Notes: generated from the letters alone by a model not told the origin. A stretch of 64,000 nucleotides of DNA from Terrabacter terrigena (GCF_042676085.1 NZ_JBHTKH010000007.1:1-64000), one strand, 5' to 3'; shown: positions 31,365-39,691, numbered from the stretch's first letter. Translations and numbers: made by a program.

Positions 31365-32137
31365 GCCTTGGCCGTCTTCTGGTCCTTGGCGGCCGCGACG
31401 GCCACGCGCACGAGCCACTGGTACTCGTCCTCGGTCCAGCGCCGGCGGCATCGCTCGCAGTGCACGACGTCCTCGCCGTCGATGCGGATGAGCGCGCGCC
31501 GGTCGCAGTGCGGGCATGCGCCGAGGTGGTGCACCAGCTCGTCGCGGCCGGAGAGTTTCTCCGCCCGCTTCGCCAGGCGCTGGACCTCGAGGCCCCACCG
31601 CTCGGCCTCGGGCAGCGACCACGTCACCGGGCGGGCGAGGATCCACCACACCGAGGTCGACAGCACGGTCGCGCGATGCTCGCTCGTGCCGTTCCACCAG
31701 TCTCCGTCGCGGGCCTCGATGCCGAGCCGGGCCCGCACCTTGTCCTCGACGGCGGCCGCCCAGGTGACGATCTCGTCGCAGGCATCCCACGACGGCGACA
31801 GGGACGGTGAGCCCTTCGTCGACGAGCCTCGCTCGGCGCGCACGGTCGAGAGCCGGCCGAGGTCGATGCCGGCGCCGGCGTGCCCGCGGTCCCACAGCCA
31901 CGCCGCGAGGTCCGGCAGCCGGCGGACCGCACCCTTGATCGCGTCGAGGCAGTCGGTGCACCACACCGGGTCGCCGAGCATCGGCTCGATCGAGAGGCGC
32001 AGCAGCCGGCCCTGCTCGATCGACGTCAGGTTCCGCTCCTTCTGAGCGGCGAGCAGCTGGTCGCGCTCATCGGAGAAAGCCTGCGCCTTGCGCCACGCAC
32101 GGTTGCAGTCGCCCGGGCAGACGGCCTGGTCGTTCAC
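31361..32137 (-). CDS. Early phage protein with multiple zinc-ribbon Cys pairs
   Basis: 258 residues from a GTG at 32137, with AGGAG six bases upstream. Cys pairs occur at the start (VCPGDC), in the first third (VWCTDCLD) and at the end (CPHCDRRALIRIDGEDVVHC, then ERC). The middle is helical with several Trp. The last pair set forms a typical zinc ribbon. DNA or RNA binding is plausible, and the function is unknown. The ends overlap both neighbours by four bases. Confidence 0.72.
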   Translation of the reverse strand: MNDQAVCPGDCNRAWRKAQAFSDERDQLLAAQKERNLTSIEQGRLLRLSIEPMLGDPVWCTDCLDAIKGAVRRLPDLAAWLWDRGHAGAGIDLGRLSTVRAERGSSTKGSPSLSPSWDACDEIVTWAAAVEDKVRARLGIEARDGDWWNGTSEHRATVLSTSVWWILARPVTWSLPEAERWGLEVQRLAKRAEKLSGRDELVHHLGACPHCDRRALIRIDGEDVVHCERCRRRWTEDEYQWLVRVAVAAAKDQKTAKA

Positions 32138-32214
32138 GCGGTCTCCTCTCGTCGGCAGCGGTAGAGCGGGCAGATGTCGCACCGGAGGCCGATGGCTCGT
32201 CGGCAGTCCGGCAT
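32134..32214 (-). CDS. 26-aa Cys-rich miniprotein
   Basis: A 27-codon frame starts at the ATG 32214 (TGATG overlap with the MazG-like gene) and stops at 32134, overlapping the next GTG by four bases. The product starts MPDCRRAIGLRCDICPLY and ends CRREETA. Four Cys (C-x7-C-x2-C-x4-C) in 26 residues suggest one zinc ion. The precise junctions on both sides argue for translation. It falls far below usual ORF cut-offs. Confidence 0.6.
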   Translation of the reverse strand: MPDCRRAIGLRCDICPLYRCRREETA

Positions 32215-32717
32215 CAGGCGTCGCCGGCGACGTGCCGGTCCCAGGGCGTGACCTCGCGGCGGATGGCGTACTCGTTGAGGTTCCAGCCCTCTTTGGACGT
32301 CGGTTCGTCCGGCGGGCACGCGTCTGCCCAAGCACCGGCCATGGCTGCCACCTGGATCAGCTCGCGACGTAGCCGTCCGGCGTCGACGGATCGCTCTTCG
32401 ACCTCAGCGTCGTTGAGCTCCTTGGCGACCTCGCCGACCTCCTCGAGGAGGATGCGCAGCCGGCGCTCGGCCGTCCACGGTGCCGACTCCATCGACTTGT
32501 TGCCGTGCTTCGCGTGCGCCCGCTCGCGCTCGGCGTGCACCTCGGTCCAGATGTCGGGGAACAGGCGCATGAGCGTCCTCTTCTGCCAGGGCAGCAGCGG
32601 GATGTCGTGCTGCTCGGCGAACGCGATGATCGCGGGTGCGCCGGTCGCGCGGCGCTGGCCGGCGGCGACGTCGTCGGCCCAGAAGTCGGTCGGGGTGCAG
32701 GGCGAGGTGTCGCTCAT
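32214..32717 (-). CDS. MazG-like nucleotide pyrophosphohydrolase-type protein
   Basis: 167 residues from the ATG at 32717. RLRILLEEVGEVAKELND followed by RRELIQVAAMAGAWADA shows the ExxE...E pattern of the all-alpha NTP pyrophosphatase (MazG/dUTPase-like) fold, where acidic residues bind magnesium. Phage MazG proteins lower ppGpp or clean up nucleotides. The N-terminal 50 residues contain AFAEQHDIPLLPWQKRTLMR, strikingly like the TerL N-terminus (EFARELLGMELLPWQKWLLI). The significance is unclear. Confidence 0.75.
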   Translation of the reverse strand: MSDTSPCTPTDFWADDVAAGQRRATGAPAIIAFAEQHDIPLLPWQKRTLMRLFPDIWTEVHAERERAHAKHGNKSMESAPWTAERRLRILLEEVGEVAKELNDAEVEERSVDAGRLRRELIQVAAMAGAWADACPPDEPTSKEGWNLNEYAIRREVTPWDRHVAGDA

Positions 32718-33367
32718 GGTGAGCCTTCCTGGTGGAGTGAGTGCATCTGCTCGAGGAGCTGCTCTTCCTCGGGGGTGAGGCCGCAGCCGAGGTGGCGCCG
32801 TATGCCGGCGTCGACGAGGACCTGGGCGACGGGCGCGCCGTCGGCCGGGCACCGGACGGTGGAGTCGGGGAAGCGGCGCCCGTCGGGGCCGGCCTTCGCG
32901 GGACGGCCGGCGACGAGCTGGAGGTGGCCGCGGCGGCGCATCTGGCCGGCGGACGGGCAGGTCGCGAAGTGCGTGCGGTAGGCCCGCTCGGGTCGCGGCG
33001 CTGACTTGGGGACGACGTGAGCGAGGATCCCTCGACCGCGGCGCTCGAGACGCAGGTTTCCGTTCGGGTGTGGGAGCGGGTCGATCGGCATGGCCTTGTC
33101 GTTCTTCACGGACTCGACCCACTGGACCGGGGCGCCGCAGGCCTTGCACGAGTCGCGGACGCCGGAGCGCTGCCGGGTGATCCAGTCGAGGCCCTTCTCG
33201 GCCTGGGACCAGCTCGTCGACGTGACCCGCCGGTCGCCGATCGCGTCGACGAGCAGGGCACGGATCTGCTTGTCCCGGAGCTCGTTGACGGTGACCCCGC
33301 GGTCAGCTGCAGCCTCCACCAACATTCGGGAGACCTCACCAGGCACCAGCGTCTTGAGGGTGGTCAT
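32714..33367 (-). CDS. Early phage protein with central zinc ribbon
   Basis: 217 residues. An N-terminal ribbon-helix-helix-like part (LVPGEVSRMLVEAAADRGVT) precedes CKACGAPVQWVESVKNDKAM, a zinc knuckle seen in many actinophage hypothetical proteins with the following PIDPLPHPNGNL. FATCPSAGQMR provides a further Cys/His. The family is widespread but has no known role. It overlaps both neighbours by four bases. Confidence 0.7.
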   Translation of the reverse strand: MTTLKTLVPGEVSRMLVEAAADRGVTVNELRDKQIRALLVDAIGDRRVTSTSWSQAEKGLDWITRQRSGVRDSCKACGAPVQWVESVKNDKAMPIDPLPHPNGNLRLERRGRGILAHVVPKSAPRPERAYRTHFATCPSAGQMRRRGHLQLVAGRPAKAGPDGRRFPDSTVRCPADGAPVAQVLVDAGIRRHLGCGLTPEEEQLLEQMHSLHQEGSP

Positions 33368-34371
33368 GTGCCCTCCCGAGGCTGAGGCGGTTTCCCACGA
33401 CGACCACGACGACGAGACCTTGAGCGAGACGGGCTCCCGTCACGACCAGTCCCTTCCCGACCAGACCTGACCTGCCCCGGCCCGACCCGACCCGACCCGA
33501 CCCGGTCGCCAGACCTCGTAACGGGAGTCCGGTCCGGGTCCGATCCCGGGTCCGTGCCGGATCCCGGTTCCGTGGCGGGGCGCCCGGAGGCGTCCTGCGC
33601 GGCGCTGCGAGCCTCTCGGCGAGCGCTTGGTGTCGTCGTGCCGGCGGGGGCCTGTTCGGGTCGCACAGCGGCCTGAGGGGCGCGTGCGGGGTCCGTGGGC
33701 TCGCCGAGGCGGGCGGCGACCTTCTCGGGGCCGAAGTAGGCCTCAAGGACGGAGCGGGTCTTGGCGGTGTAGTACGGGACGGTGGGGACGGGCAAGAGCG
33801 GGTGCTTGGTGTCGGCGTGCTCGTCGTTGAGGCGGGCGCTGTTGCACTGCTTGCAGGCGACGACGTAGGTCTCGACGGTGGCGGCCTGGCCGGGCTCGCG
33901 GTGGTCGTAGGTGCCGGCGCGGCCGGAGCGGTGGTCGGACCAGGAGACGACCTGGTTGCAGTAGCGGCAGGCGTCGCCGTCGCGGAGCCGGACCGGCATG
34001 GTGAGGTCCTTGTTGCGGCGGTCGCTGTCGCGTTGGCGGTCCCACTGGACGGCGGCCTTCTTGCGGATGTGCATGAACTCGTCGTCCTCGACGATCTGCC
34101 AGCGGCGGCCGCGGCCTTCGCCGGAGACGAGGCGCATGAGGCCGGTGGAGCAGGCCTGCTCGACGAGGAGCTCGAACCGGGTGGGGGACATGAGCTTCAC
34201 GTCGCCGTAGCCGATGAGGTAGTCGGTCATGTGGGCGGCGCTGTGGAGGCCGAGGCGGTAGACGAAGCCGGCGACCTCGTTGACGGACCAGTCCTCCGCG
34301 GTGGGGAGTTCGTCGACGGCCAGCAGCGCGGGGTAGGACGCTGCGGTGTCGCCGGACTTCATCCAAGGCAT
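33364..34371 (-). CDS. Phage protein with winged-helix-like N-terminus and HNH motif, possible replication protein
   Basis: 335 residues. The first 110 residues (GFVYRLGLHSAAHMTDYLIG and FELLVEQACSTGLMR) look like the helical domain of phage replication initiators. CRYCNQVV, TYDHREPGQ and VVACKQCNSAR form an HNH zinc-binding site. From residue 215 on the protein is disordered and rich in Ser, Gly and Arg, partly coded by a CCCGA repeat. It is the only early protein here that looks able to start replication. The nuclease motif suggests nicking or homing instead. Function open. Confidence 0.65.
   Translation of the reverse strand: MPWMKSGDTAASYPALLAVDELPTAEDWSVNEVAGFVYRLGLHSAAHMTDYLIGYGDVKLMSPTRFELLVEQACSTGLMRLVSGEGRGRRWQIVEDDEFMHIRKKAAVQWDRQRDSDRRNKDLTMPVRLRDGDACRYCNQVVSWSDHRSGRAGTYDHREPGQAATVETYVVACKQCNSARLNDEHADTKHPLLPVPTVPYYTAKTRSVLEAYFGPEKVAARLGEPTDPARAPQAAVRPEQAPAGTTTPSARREARSAAQDASGRPATEPGSGTDPGSDPDRTPVTRSGDRVGSGRVGPGQVRSGREGTGRDGSPSRSRSRRRGRRGKPPQPREGT
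33481..33505. repeat. CCCGA pentamer microsatellite
   Basis: Four perfect CCCGA units and a fifth CCCGG. The unit is not a multiple of three, so gain or loss of one copy shifts the frame of the C-terminal tail of the HNH protein that covers it. Five bases per unit mean three units restore the frame. Confidence 0.8.
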
Positions 34372-34432
34372 GCGGGGTGGTCTCCTTTGAGTGGTGAGGG
34401 GCGTTGCGCGAGAACGAAGTCGGCCGCGGGGG

Positions 34433-34693
34433 CTACGGCGGCGGCTCGGCGAGCGCGGCGTGGATCCGGGCGAGGGCCGAACCAGGGATGGGCTCGGCCT
34501 CGACCGGGGCGTGCGCGGCCGCGAGCGCCTCGCGGGCGGTGAGGACCTGGGCGATCGAGACGTGGACCTGCGCGGTGGTTGCGTAGGCGAGGGAGGTGTC
34601 CCCGAAGCCGTGGTTGCCGTGCTCGACCGCGATCGCGGCGAGCCGGGTCGCGCGGGCGAGGTGCTCGTCGACGCTGAGCTGCTCGGGCTGCAT
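34433..34693 (-). CDS. Early phage protein, unknown
   Basis: 86 residues from the ATG at 34693, entirely helical (SVDEHLARATRLAAIAVEHG and YATTAQVHVSIAQVLTAREA). Small helical proteins of this type appear in early operons of many actinophages. Function unknown. Confidence 0.65.
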   Translation of the reverse strand: MQPEQLSVDEHLARATRLAAIAVEHGNHGFGDTSLAYATTAQVHVSIAQVLTAREALAAAHAPVEAEPIPGSALARIHAALAEPPP

Positions 34694-34965
34694 CAGGCGC
34701 CGCCGGTCGCCTCGTAGAGGTGCCACACGAAGGGCGGTGCGATGACGGATCCGATGTGGCGCGTGACGTCGTTGGGGATGGGGTTGCCGGTGCCGACGAC
34801 GCGCAGGTGTCGCTCGGTCTGCGAACGGTTGGGGTCGACCTCTGCCCAGATGAGCAGTCCCGTGGGTCCGTCGGGGGCGACGTGGACGATGTTGAGCGGC
34901 GCGGGCCCGTTCAGGTCGAACTCGTCCTGCACCGGGGCCTGGAACTTCCAGATGGTGCGGCTCAC
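34693..34965 (-). CDS. DUF7352-like phage protein
   Basis: 90 residues from a GTG at 34965. TIWKFQAPVQDEFDLNGPAP, then LLIWAEVDPNRSQTERHLRV and VGTGNPIPND, match a small beta-rich family found in many unrelated phages. Its role is not known. It overlaps the ParB-like gene by four bases and the next ATG by one. Confidence 0.72.
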   Translation of the reverse strand: MSRTIWKFQAPVQDEFDLNGPAPLNIVHVAPDGPTGLLIWAEVDPNRSQTERHLRVVGTGNPIPNDVTRHIGSVIAPPFVWHLYEATGGA

Positions 34966-36041
34966 GCGGGCGCACCTTGCTGCTCCGTGCCGCAGGTGAC
35001 GCAGTGTCCGAGCTGCGCGCTGCGCGCGTGGGCCTGGTCGCGCTCGTCGGCGCGGATTACGGACTCCCAGCACTCGCCGCACGCGACGCCGCCCACGCTG
35101 TTGCGGCCCTTGGACTTGTGCCCGAGGCGGATGCAGCGGGCCCGTGCGAGGCGGCCGAGGTTGTGGTCGACTCCCAGGTGCGGGTGGCCGGTGCTGTTGG
35201 GCTTGCCGACCTTGCCGGAGGCGAGGCGGCCGCGGCGGACCGCGTCGCCGAGGTTCATCTGGCCGGCGCGGAGCATCTCCTGCTCGTCGATGGGCAAGGA
35301 GAGGATCGCGAGACGGGACGAGACGTGCGCTTGGGATCGGCCGATGCGAGCGCCGAGGGCGGCGTCGGAGATGCCGCCCAGCTGTGCCTTGAGTCGGCGG
35401 AGGGCTCGGGCCTCCTCGACGGGGTCGAGGTCAGCGCGCTGGCCGTTCTCGATGAGCATGGCGGCGAGGACGTCGTCGGGGCGCATGCCGGCGCGGACGA
35501 TGACCTGGACGCGCTGCCAGCCGAGGTGCTTGACGGCGGCGAGGCGGCGGTGGCCGGCGACGACGATGAGGCGGCCCTGGTGGCGTCGGACGACGAGTGG
35601 CTGCAGGAGCCCGGCTGCCTCAATAGAGGCCGCGAGCTCGCGGATGTCGCCGACGTTCTCGCGGGCGTTGTCCGGGTCGGGGTGCACGTCGGTGACGAGC
35701 ACCTCGAGCAGGAGGGCGTCCTCGTCTCCGGCACCGGGCATCGGGGCCGCGGGCTTGGCTGCGCGGCCGGCCGAAGGTGTGGGGGTCACCCGGCCGCCGC
35801 TTTGGTCGACCGTGATGTCCGCCTGGCCGAGGTGGATGAGCTGCGCGGCCGCGGTGCGGAGCGCCGCGGTGCTCGGGTAGCCGTGGGCGTCTCGGAGGAG
35901 GACGACGACGTTCTCGGGCAGGGCCCGCTCGCGTGCGATGCGTGTGGTGGAGCGGCCCCGCAGCACGTCCTCGAGGACGAGGGCGGCCTTGCGGGCCGGG
36001 CCTCTCCAGGAGAGTGCGGCGACGACGGTGGTCGTGGTCAT
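34962..36041 (-). CDS. ParB/Spo0J-like protein with C-terminal zinc ribbon
   Basis: 359 residues from the ATG at 36041. PDPDNARENVGDIRELAASI, LVVVAGHRRLAAV-type box (VVAGHRRLAAVKHLGW) and AMLIENGQRADLDPVEEARA are the N-terminal CTP-binding boxes of ParB. ISDAALGARIGRSQAHVSSR is the HTH. The C-terminal dimer domain is missing. In its place is a short zinc ribbon (CGECWESVIRADERD and CVTCG). Without ParA it is more likely a regulator or a DNA-spreading clamp than a partition protein. Confidence 0.82.
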   Translation of the reverse strand: MTTTTVVAALSWRGPARKAALVLEDVLRGRSTTRIARERALPENVVVLLRDAHGYPSTAALRTAAAQLIHLGQADITVDQSGGRVTPTPSAGRAAKPAAPMPGAGDEDALLLEVLVTDVHPDPDNARENVGDIRELAASIEAAGLLQPLVVRRHQGRLIVVAGHRRLAAVKHLGWQRVQVIVRAGMRPDDVLAAMLIENGQRADLDPVEEARALRRLKAQLGGISDAALGARIGRSQAHVSSRLAILSLPIDEQEMLRAGQMNLGDAVRRGRLASGKVGKPNSTGHPHLGVDHNLGRLARARCIRLGHKSKGRNSVGGVACGECWESVIRADERDQAHARSAQLGHCVTCGTEQQGAPA

Positions 36042-36046
36042 GGCGC

Positions 36047-36295
36047 TCACTCCTCGTCGATCGTCGAGAGGGTGAGGACGCCGGCGCCGTCGAGCAGACG
36101 GCGGGAGCCGCACATGTGGTCGACGGCCTTCGACCGGGCGCGCAGCTTGAGCGTCGTGTCGTCGCCCGTTCCCTCGGTGAGCACCGAGGAGAGGCGCACG
36201 AGGATGGTCTCGAGGGAGCCGCACCTGGGGCACGGCACGTCGACGATGTGGGTGCCGATGGACAGCGGCGGGGCGGGCTTCTCGATCTTGGCCAT
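36047..36295 (-). CDS. Small zinc-ribbon-like phage protein
   Basis: 82 residues from the ATG at 36295. VPCPRCGSLETILVRLSSVL gives one CxxC, and a single Cys near the end (HMCGSRRLL) could complete a site. It lies five bases upstream of the ParB-like gene. Function unknown. Confidence 0.62.
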   Translation of the reverse strand: MAKIEKPAPPLSIGTHIVDVPCPRCGSLETILVRLSSVLTEGTGDDTTLKLRARSKAVDHMCGSRRLLDGAGVLTLSTIDEE

Positions 36296-36915
36296 CAGTC
36301 CTGCCCTCCGATCAGCGCGAAGCGGCCGCTGTTCTCGAGCCCGGCCGCGAGGTCCCAGCAGTCCCGGGTGCAGAGCTCGCCCTGGCCGTAGATGGCGTCG
36401 AACGCTGCCTCGAGGAAGGGGCTGACCGCGGTGACGTACTTGCTGCCCTGCGGGCGCCACTCCGGCTTGGGGACGAATGGCATGAGCAGGCCGACGACTT
36501 CGTCGTCACGGAGGAGCGGCTGGGGCAGACGTGCGTCAGGTGCGTCGCCGACCGTGATGCCGGCCTGCGCGAGGGGTGCCAGCAGTCCCGCCCAGAACAA
36601 GGGTGAGGCCTCGACGGTGTCGGCGAAGCGTCCGGGCAGGTACGGGTCGACGAGGCGAGCGAGGATCTCGTTCGACTCCGCGGGCGTGAACGGCGTCAGG
36701 GTCGGCCGGTCGTCATCGTCGAGCGACTCGAGGGGCGGCAGCTGGTCGGCGCGCACGATGACCAGGCGGTTGGTGATCCAGTCGTGGCCTGCGTGCTCGA
36801 TCTTGTAGAGCAGCTCGTAGCCGGGGGAGTCCTCCCACTCGCCCACGACGATGTCCTCGACGAAGTAGTCCCACGTCAGGGGCGTCGTCTCGGTGGGGAT
36901 GGCCAGCGCGGTCAC
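36295..36915 (-). CDS. Early phage protein, unknown
   Basis: 206 residues, acidic, starting MTALAIPTETTPLTWDYFVE. No motif recognised. The two Cys (ELCTRDCWDL) are close together near the C-terminus. It lies between the two ParB-like genes, overlapping the first by four bases and the small zinc-ribbon gene by one. Confidence 0.62.
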   Translation of the reverse strand: MTALAIPTETTPLTWDYFVEDIVVGEWEDSPGYELLYKIEHAGHDWITNRLVIVRADQLPPLESLDDDDRPTLTPFTPAESNEILARLVDPYLPGRFADTVEASPLFWAGLLAPLAQAGITVGDAPDARLPQPLLRDDEVVGLLMPFVPKPEWRPQGSKYVTAVSPFLEAAFDAIYGQGELCTRDCWDLAAGLENSGRFALIGGQD

Positions 36916-38429
36916 TGGTCGTCTCCGTCCTCGTCGGCGGGCGCGGCCGCGGCGAAGCAGTCGCGCTCGAAGGTGGAGGGCGTGTAGCCGTAGACGTCGA
37001 CGAGCCGCTGGAACCAGGCGCGGGGGTGGGGCTCATCCCACCTGTCGTTGGCCAGCTCGTCCTCCTCGTAGGCGTGGAAGGCGACATCGAGCACGACGGC
37101 CAGCTGCCCGATCGAGAGGTCCGCGAGCGCCTGCGTCCAGAAGGCCTCCACGCGCTCGGTGCGGCCGTCGCCGTAGGTGACGACGTCGGCGACGTCGATT
37201 CCCACGAGGGACCCGACCAGGGTGATGACCTCGCTGGCCCCGTTGCCCCAGTAGCCGTCCTCGCCGGGTTGCGCGAGCGCGGACCGGAGGCAGTCGGTCG
37301 CGAGCTCGTCCGAGGGGCCGGCCGTGACGATCGCGGCGAGGTGGTCGAGACGGGTGCGCTGGGCGGCGTCGAGGTCGACGCGGCGGGCCTCGCGAGCCTT
37401 CTGCTGCTCCTCGAACTCCCGCTGCCGCTGTGCCTCGCGAGGCGAGATGGCAGGAGCCTCTCCGACTGTGTCGGTGGCGGCGCTCGTGGCAGCCGCGGGG
37501 GTGTGAGCGTCGGGAGTGAGGCAGTAGTACCGGACGATCCTCGACTCAGGCACCGCCTGGGCGGCGTGGCCAGGGCAGGCCGCGTGCTTCGCCGCGTGGA
37601 CGTCGGCGTCCTGCGACCACTCGTGCACGTAGTCGACGCCTGGCATGTAGACGCTCAGGCTCTTGTACGACGGCGAGAGGGTGCCCGCGCTCGTCTCGAT
37701 GCGGGGCAGGGCGTCAAGGTCGTCCTGGGTGAGGAAGCGGACGCCCTTGCCCTCGAGGGTGCGGACCCGATCGGCGAAGCGGCGCTCGTCCTCCTTGACG
37801 CGGCGGACACGGTTGACCGTGTGAGCCCAGTCGTCGGTGCCCACGGCCTCCGTCAGCTTGGCGAGCGCCTCCTCGTCGTCCTTGAACTCGTCGAAGGCGA
37901 GCGCGTCGGTGAGGGTGATCTGGCCGGCGTGGGTGAGGTCCTGCACGGTCTCGGGGATGCGGGTGAGCTTGAGGCGGTCGCGGACGCGGGCCTGGGTCTG
38001 GCCCGTGGTGGTGGCGATCTGCTTGACCGGGACCTTGAGGTCGAGCAGTTCCTGGTAGGCGTGGGCCTCCTCGACCGGGGTCAGGTCGGAGCGCTGCAGG
38101 TTCTCGACGACCATGGCCTCGATCTGTGAGGCGATGTTGTCGAGGTCGTTGCGCACGAACGCCGGCACGGACTTGAGCCCGGCCTCCTTCGCGCCGGCGA
38201 GGCGGCGGTGGCCGGCGATGAGGATGTGCGTGGCTGAGCGGGGCGCCTTCTGGTCGGTGTCGGTCGGCCAGGGCGCGACGACGACGGGCTCGAGGATGCC
38301 CTTGGTCTTGATCGACGCGGCCAGGTCGGCGACGTCGCCGACCGATCGGCGCGGGTTGTGCGGGTGCGGCGCTATCTTCGCGAACGTGAGCGTGAGCAGC
38401 TCCGGCGCGGAGGTCTTCGTGGTGGTCAT
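36912..38429 (-). CDS. ParB/Spo0J-like protein, second copy
   Basis: 505 residues from the ATG at 38429. PHPHNPRRSVGDVADLAASI, ILIAGHRRLAGAKEAG and VVENLQRSDLTPVEEAHAYQ are the three ParB boxes; VPVKQIATTTGQTQARVRDR is the HTH. The C-terminal 250 residues are unlike chromosomal ParB: a Cys/His stretch (HAAKHAACPGH), a coiled coil and an acidic helical domain. The stop overlaps the next gene by four bases. Two ParB-like genes in one early operon suggest distinct DNA targets. Confidence 0.82.
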   Translation of the reverse strand: MTTTKTSAPELLTLTFAKIAPHPHNPRRSVGDVADLAASIKTKGILEPVVVAPWPTDTDQKAPRSATHILIAGHRRLAGAKEAGLKSVPAFVRNDLDNIASQIEAMVVENLQRSDLTPVEEAHAYQELLDLKVPVKQIATTTGQTQARVRDRLKLTRIPETVQDLTHAGQITLTDALAFDEFKDDEEALAKLTEAVGTDDWAHTVNRVRRVKEDERRFADRVRTLEGKGVRFLTQDDLDALPRIETSAGTLSPSYKSLSVYMPGVDYVHEWSQDADVHAAKHAACPGHAAQAVPESRIVRYYCLTPDAHTPAAATSAATDTVGEAPAISPREAQRQREFEEQQKAREARRVDLDAAQRTRLDHLAAIVTAGPSDELATDCLRSALAQPGEDGYWGNGASEVITLVGSLVGIDVADVVTYGDGRTERVEAFWTQALADLSIGQLAVVLDVAFHAYEEDELANDRWDEPHPRAWFQRLVDVYGYTPSTFERDCFAAAAPADEDGDDQ

Positions 38430-38758
38430 GAGGCTGCTTTCTGTGTGGAGTGGGTGGTGCTGATGACTGCGGCGGCCGCCCGTGCAGCCGCGAGGTTGTC
38501 GACCCGGACGGCCGGGGCGCGGGCGACGAGGACGACCCCGTATGCCGCGGCTCCGGCGATGGCGGTGCCGGGCTCGTACCGGAAGACGGGGCGGCCGATG
38601 ACGCGGGCGTGGGCTCGGGCGGCGACCTGCTCGAGGTCCTCCGTGGCTTCCCGCATGACGCGCGTGTAGGTCGCGGTCTGGTCGTTGATCGGCCACCAGG
38701 CGAGCAGGGTGTGCGTCGGCTCCGGCAGCTCCTCCTCGTCGTCGTGCAGGGCGGTCAC
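38426..38758 (-). CDS. Early phage protein, unknown
   Basis: 110 residues from a GTG at 38758. A short acidic start leads to TLLAWWPINDQTATYTRVMR and an Ala-rich end. It overlaps the second ParB-like gene by four bases. Function unknown. Confidence 0.6.
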   Translation of the reverse strand: MTALHDDEEELPEPTHTLLAWWPINDQTATYTRVMREATEDLEQVAARAHARVIGRPVFRYEPGTAIAGAAAYGVVLVARAPAVRVDNLAAARAAAAVISTTHSTQKAAS

Positions 38759-39174
38759 CGGACGACCTCGACGAACGCGGAGTGCGTCTCGCGCCCGGTC
38801 GCGTCGCGGTAGACCGCCCAGATCTCGACCTCGGTCTTGAGGCGGGCTGCGACCTTCTTCGCCTGCTCGCGGGCGTCGGGGAGCTTGACCCAGCGAAGGG
38901 TCCGGGCGCCCTTCCGGGGGTCGCGGTAGGAGATCTCGTGCCACGCGAGACGCGAGCCCGTGGGGGTCGACGCCCCGGCCCCCGACAGGGGGGTAGGGGC
39001 CGGGACGTCGACGAGGTTGCGCGCAGGACGACGCGAGGGCTGAGGAACAGCGGCCCGCGGCTCGAGGCCGTCCTTCCTGTCCAGCGACGGTCGGAACGGA
39101 CCGTCGGTGGTGAGGTTGACGCGCGTGTCAGTGGGTGTCGTGGGGCCGCTCGAGAACGGCGGTGAGGCGGCCAT
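38755..39174 (-). CDS. Early phage protein, unknown
   Basis: 139 residues. The first 75 are disordered and Pro-rich. The rest (LAWHEISYRDPRKGARTLRW, then EIWAVYRDATGRETHSAFVE) is a small beta-rich domain. No family recognised. Confidence 0.6.
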   Translation of the reverse strand: MAASPPFSSGPTTPTDTRVNLTTDGPFRPSLDRKDGLEPRAAVPQPSRRPARNLVDVPAPTPLSGAGASTPTGSRLAWHEISYRDPRKGARTLRWVKLPDAREQAKKVAARLKTEVEIWAVYRDATGRETHSAFVEVVR

Positions 39175-39572
39175 CAGCGGGCCTCGTCCGGGAGCTGTGC
39201 GAGGCGGTAGACCCGGGCGGGCTTGCCGTTGTTGCCGGACGTCGAGCCGGTCGTGATGACCCAGCGCTCGGGCAGCTCGTCCCAGACCAGGACGCCGGCG
39301 GCGCGCAGCGAGGCGACGGTCGCGCCGATGGTGTTCGGGTGCACGGTCGAGACGCCGTCACCGTCGAGGAGCTTGGGTCGCCACTCGTTCGGGTCGGCGA
39401 GGCGGTCCTCGCGGGCGAGCGCCGTCTCGACGACGGCGCGGATGACGGTGAGGCGGTCGCTGGCGTGGATGGGGTCGATGTCCATCAGGGCCAGGACAGA
39501 GCGGGTGTGGTCGTCGATCGCGGCGGCTTGGGGCGAGTCGAAGAGGGTGGGCTCGTGGAAGAGGGTGCTCAT
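39174..39572 (-). CDS. Early phage protein with winged-helix-like pattern
   Basis: 132 residues. HPNTIGATVASLRAAGVLVW followed by ERWVITTGSTSGNNGKPARV reads like the recognition helix and wing of a winged-helix domain. DNA binding is a reasonable guess. It overlaps the 40-residue membrane peptide by four bases. Confidence 0.6.
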   Translation of the reverse strand: MSTLFHEPTLFDSPQAAAIDDHTRSVLALMDIDPIHASDRLTVIRAVVETALAREDRLADPNEWRPKLLDGDGVSTVHPNTIGATVASLRAAGVLVWDELPERWVITTGSTSGNNGKPARVYRLAQLPDEAR

Positions 39573-39691
39573 CGCTTGCCTCCGGTGCGGTCGCGGCGCG
39601 GGTACCTCGTGCAGGCCATGGCGTATGCCGTGATGCCGAGGATCAGCAGGAACGGGGACAGGACGACGACTGCGACCTCGCCGCCGCTCAT
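39569..39691 (-). CDS. 40-aa single-span membrane peptide, early operon
   Basis: A 41-codon frame starts at the ATG at 39691, overlapping the previous stop by four bases, and stops at 39569, overlapping the next ATG by four bases. The product starts MSGGEVAVVVLSPFLLILGI and has one membrane helix with a basic end (TRYPRRDRTGGKR). Both junctions argue for translation. It is too short for usual gene finders. Possible roles are superinfection exclusion or a membrane anchor for early proteins. Confidence 0.6.
   Translation of the reverse strand: MSGGEVAVVVLSPFLLILGITAYAMACTRYPRRDRTGGKR

Noticed and set aside
34962..38429. Plasmid-like partition system
   Set aside because: There is no ParA in the prophage and no parS-like palindrome was noticed; the ParA-like gene at 44929 is outside and divergent in context.
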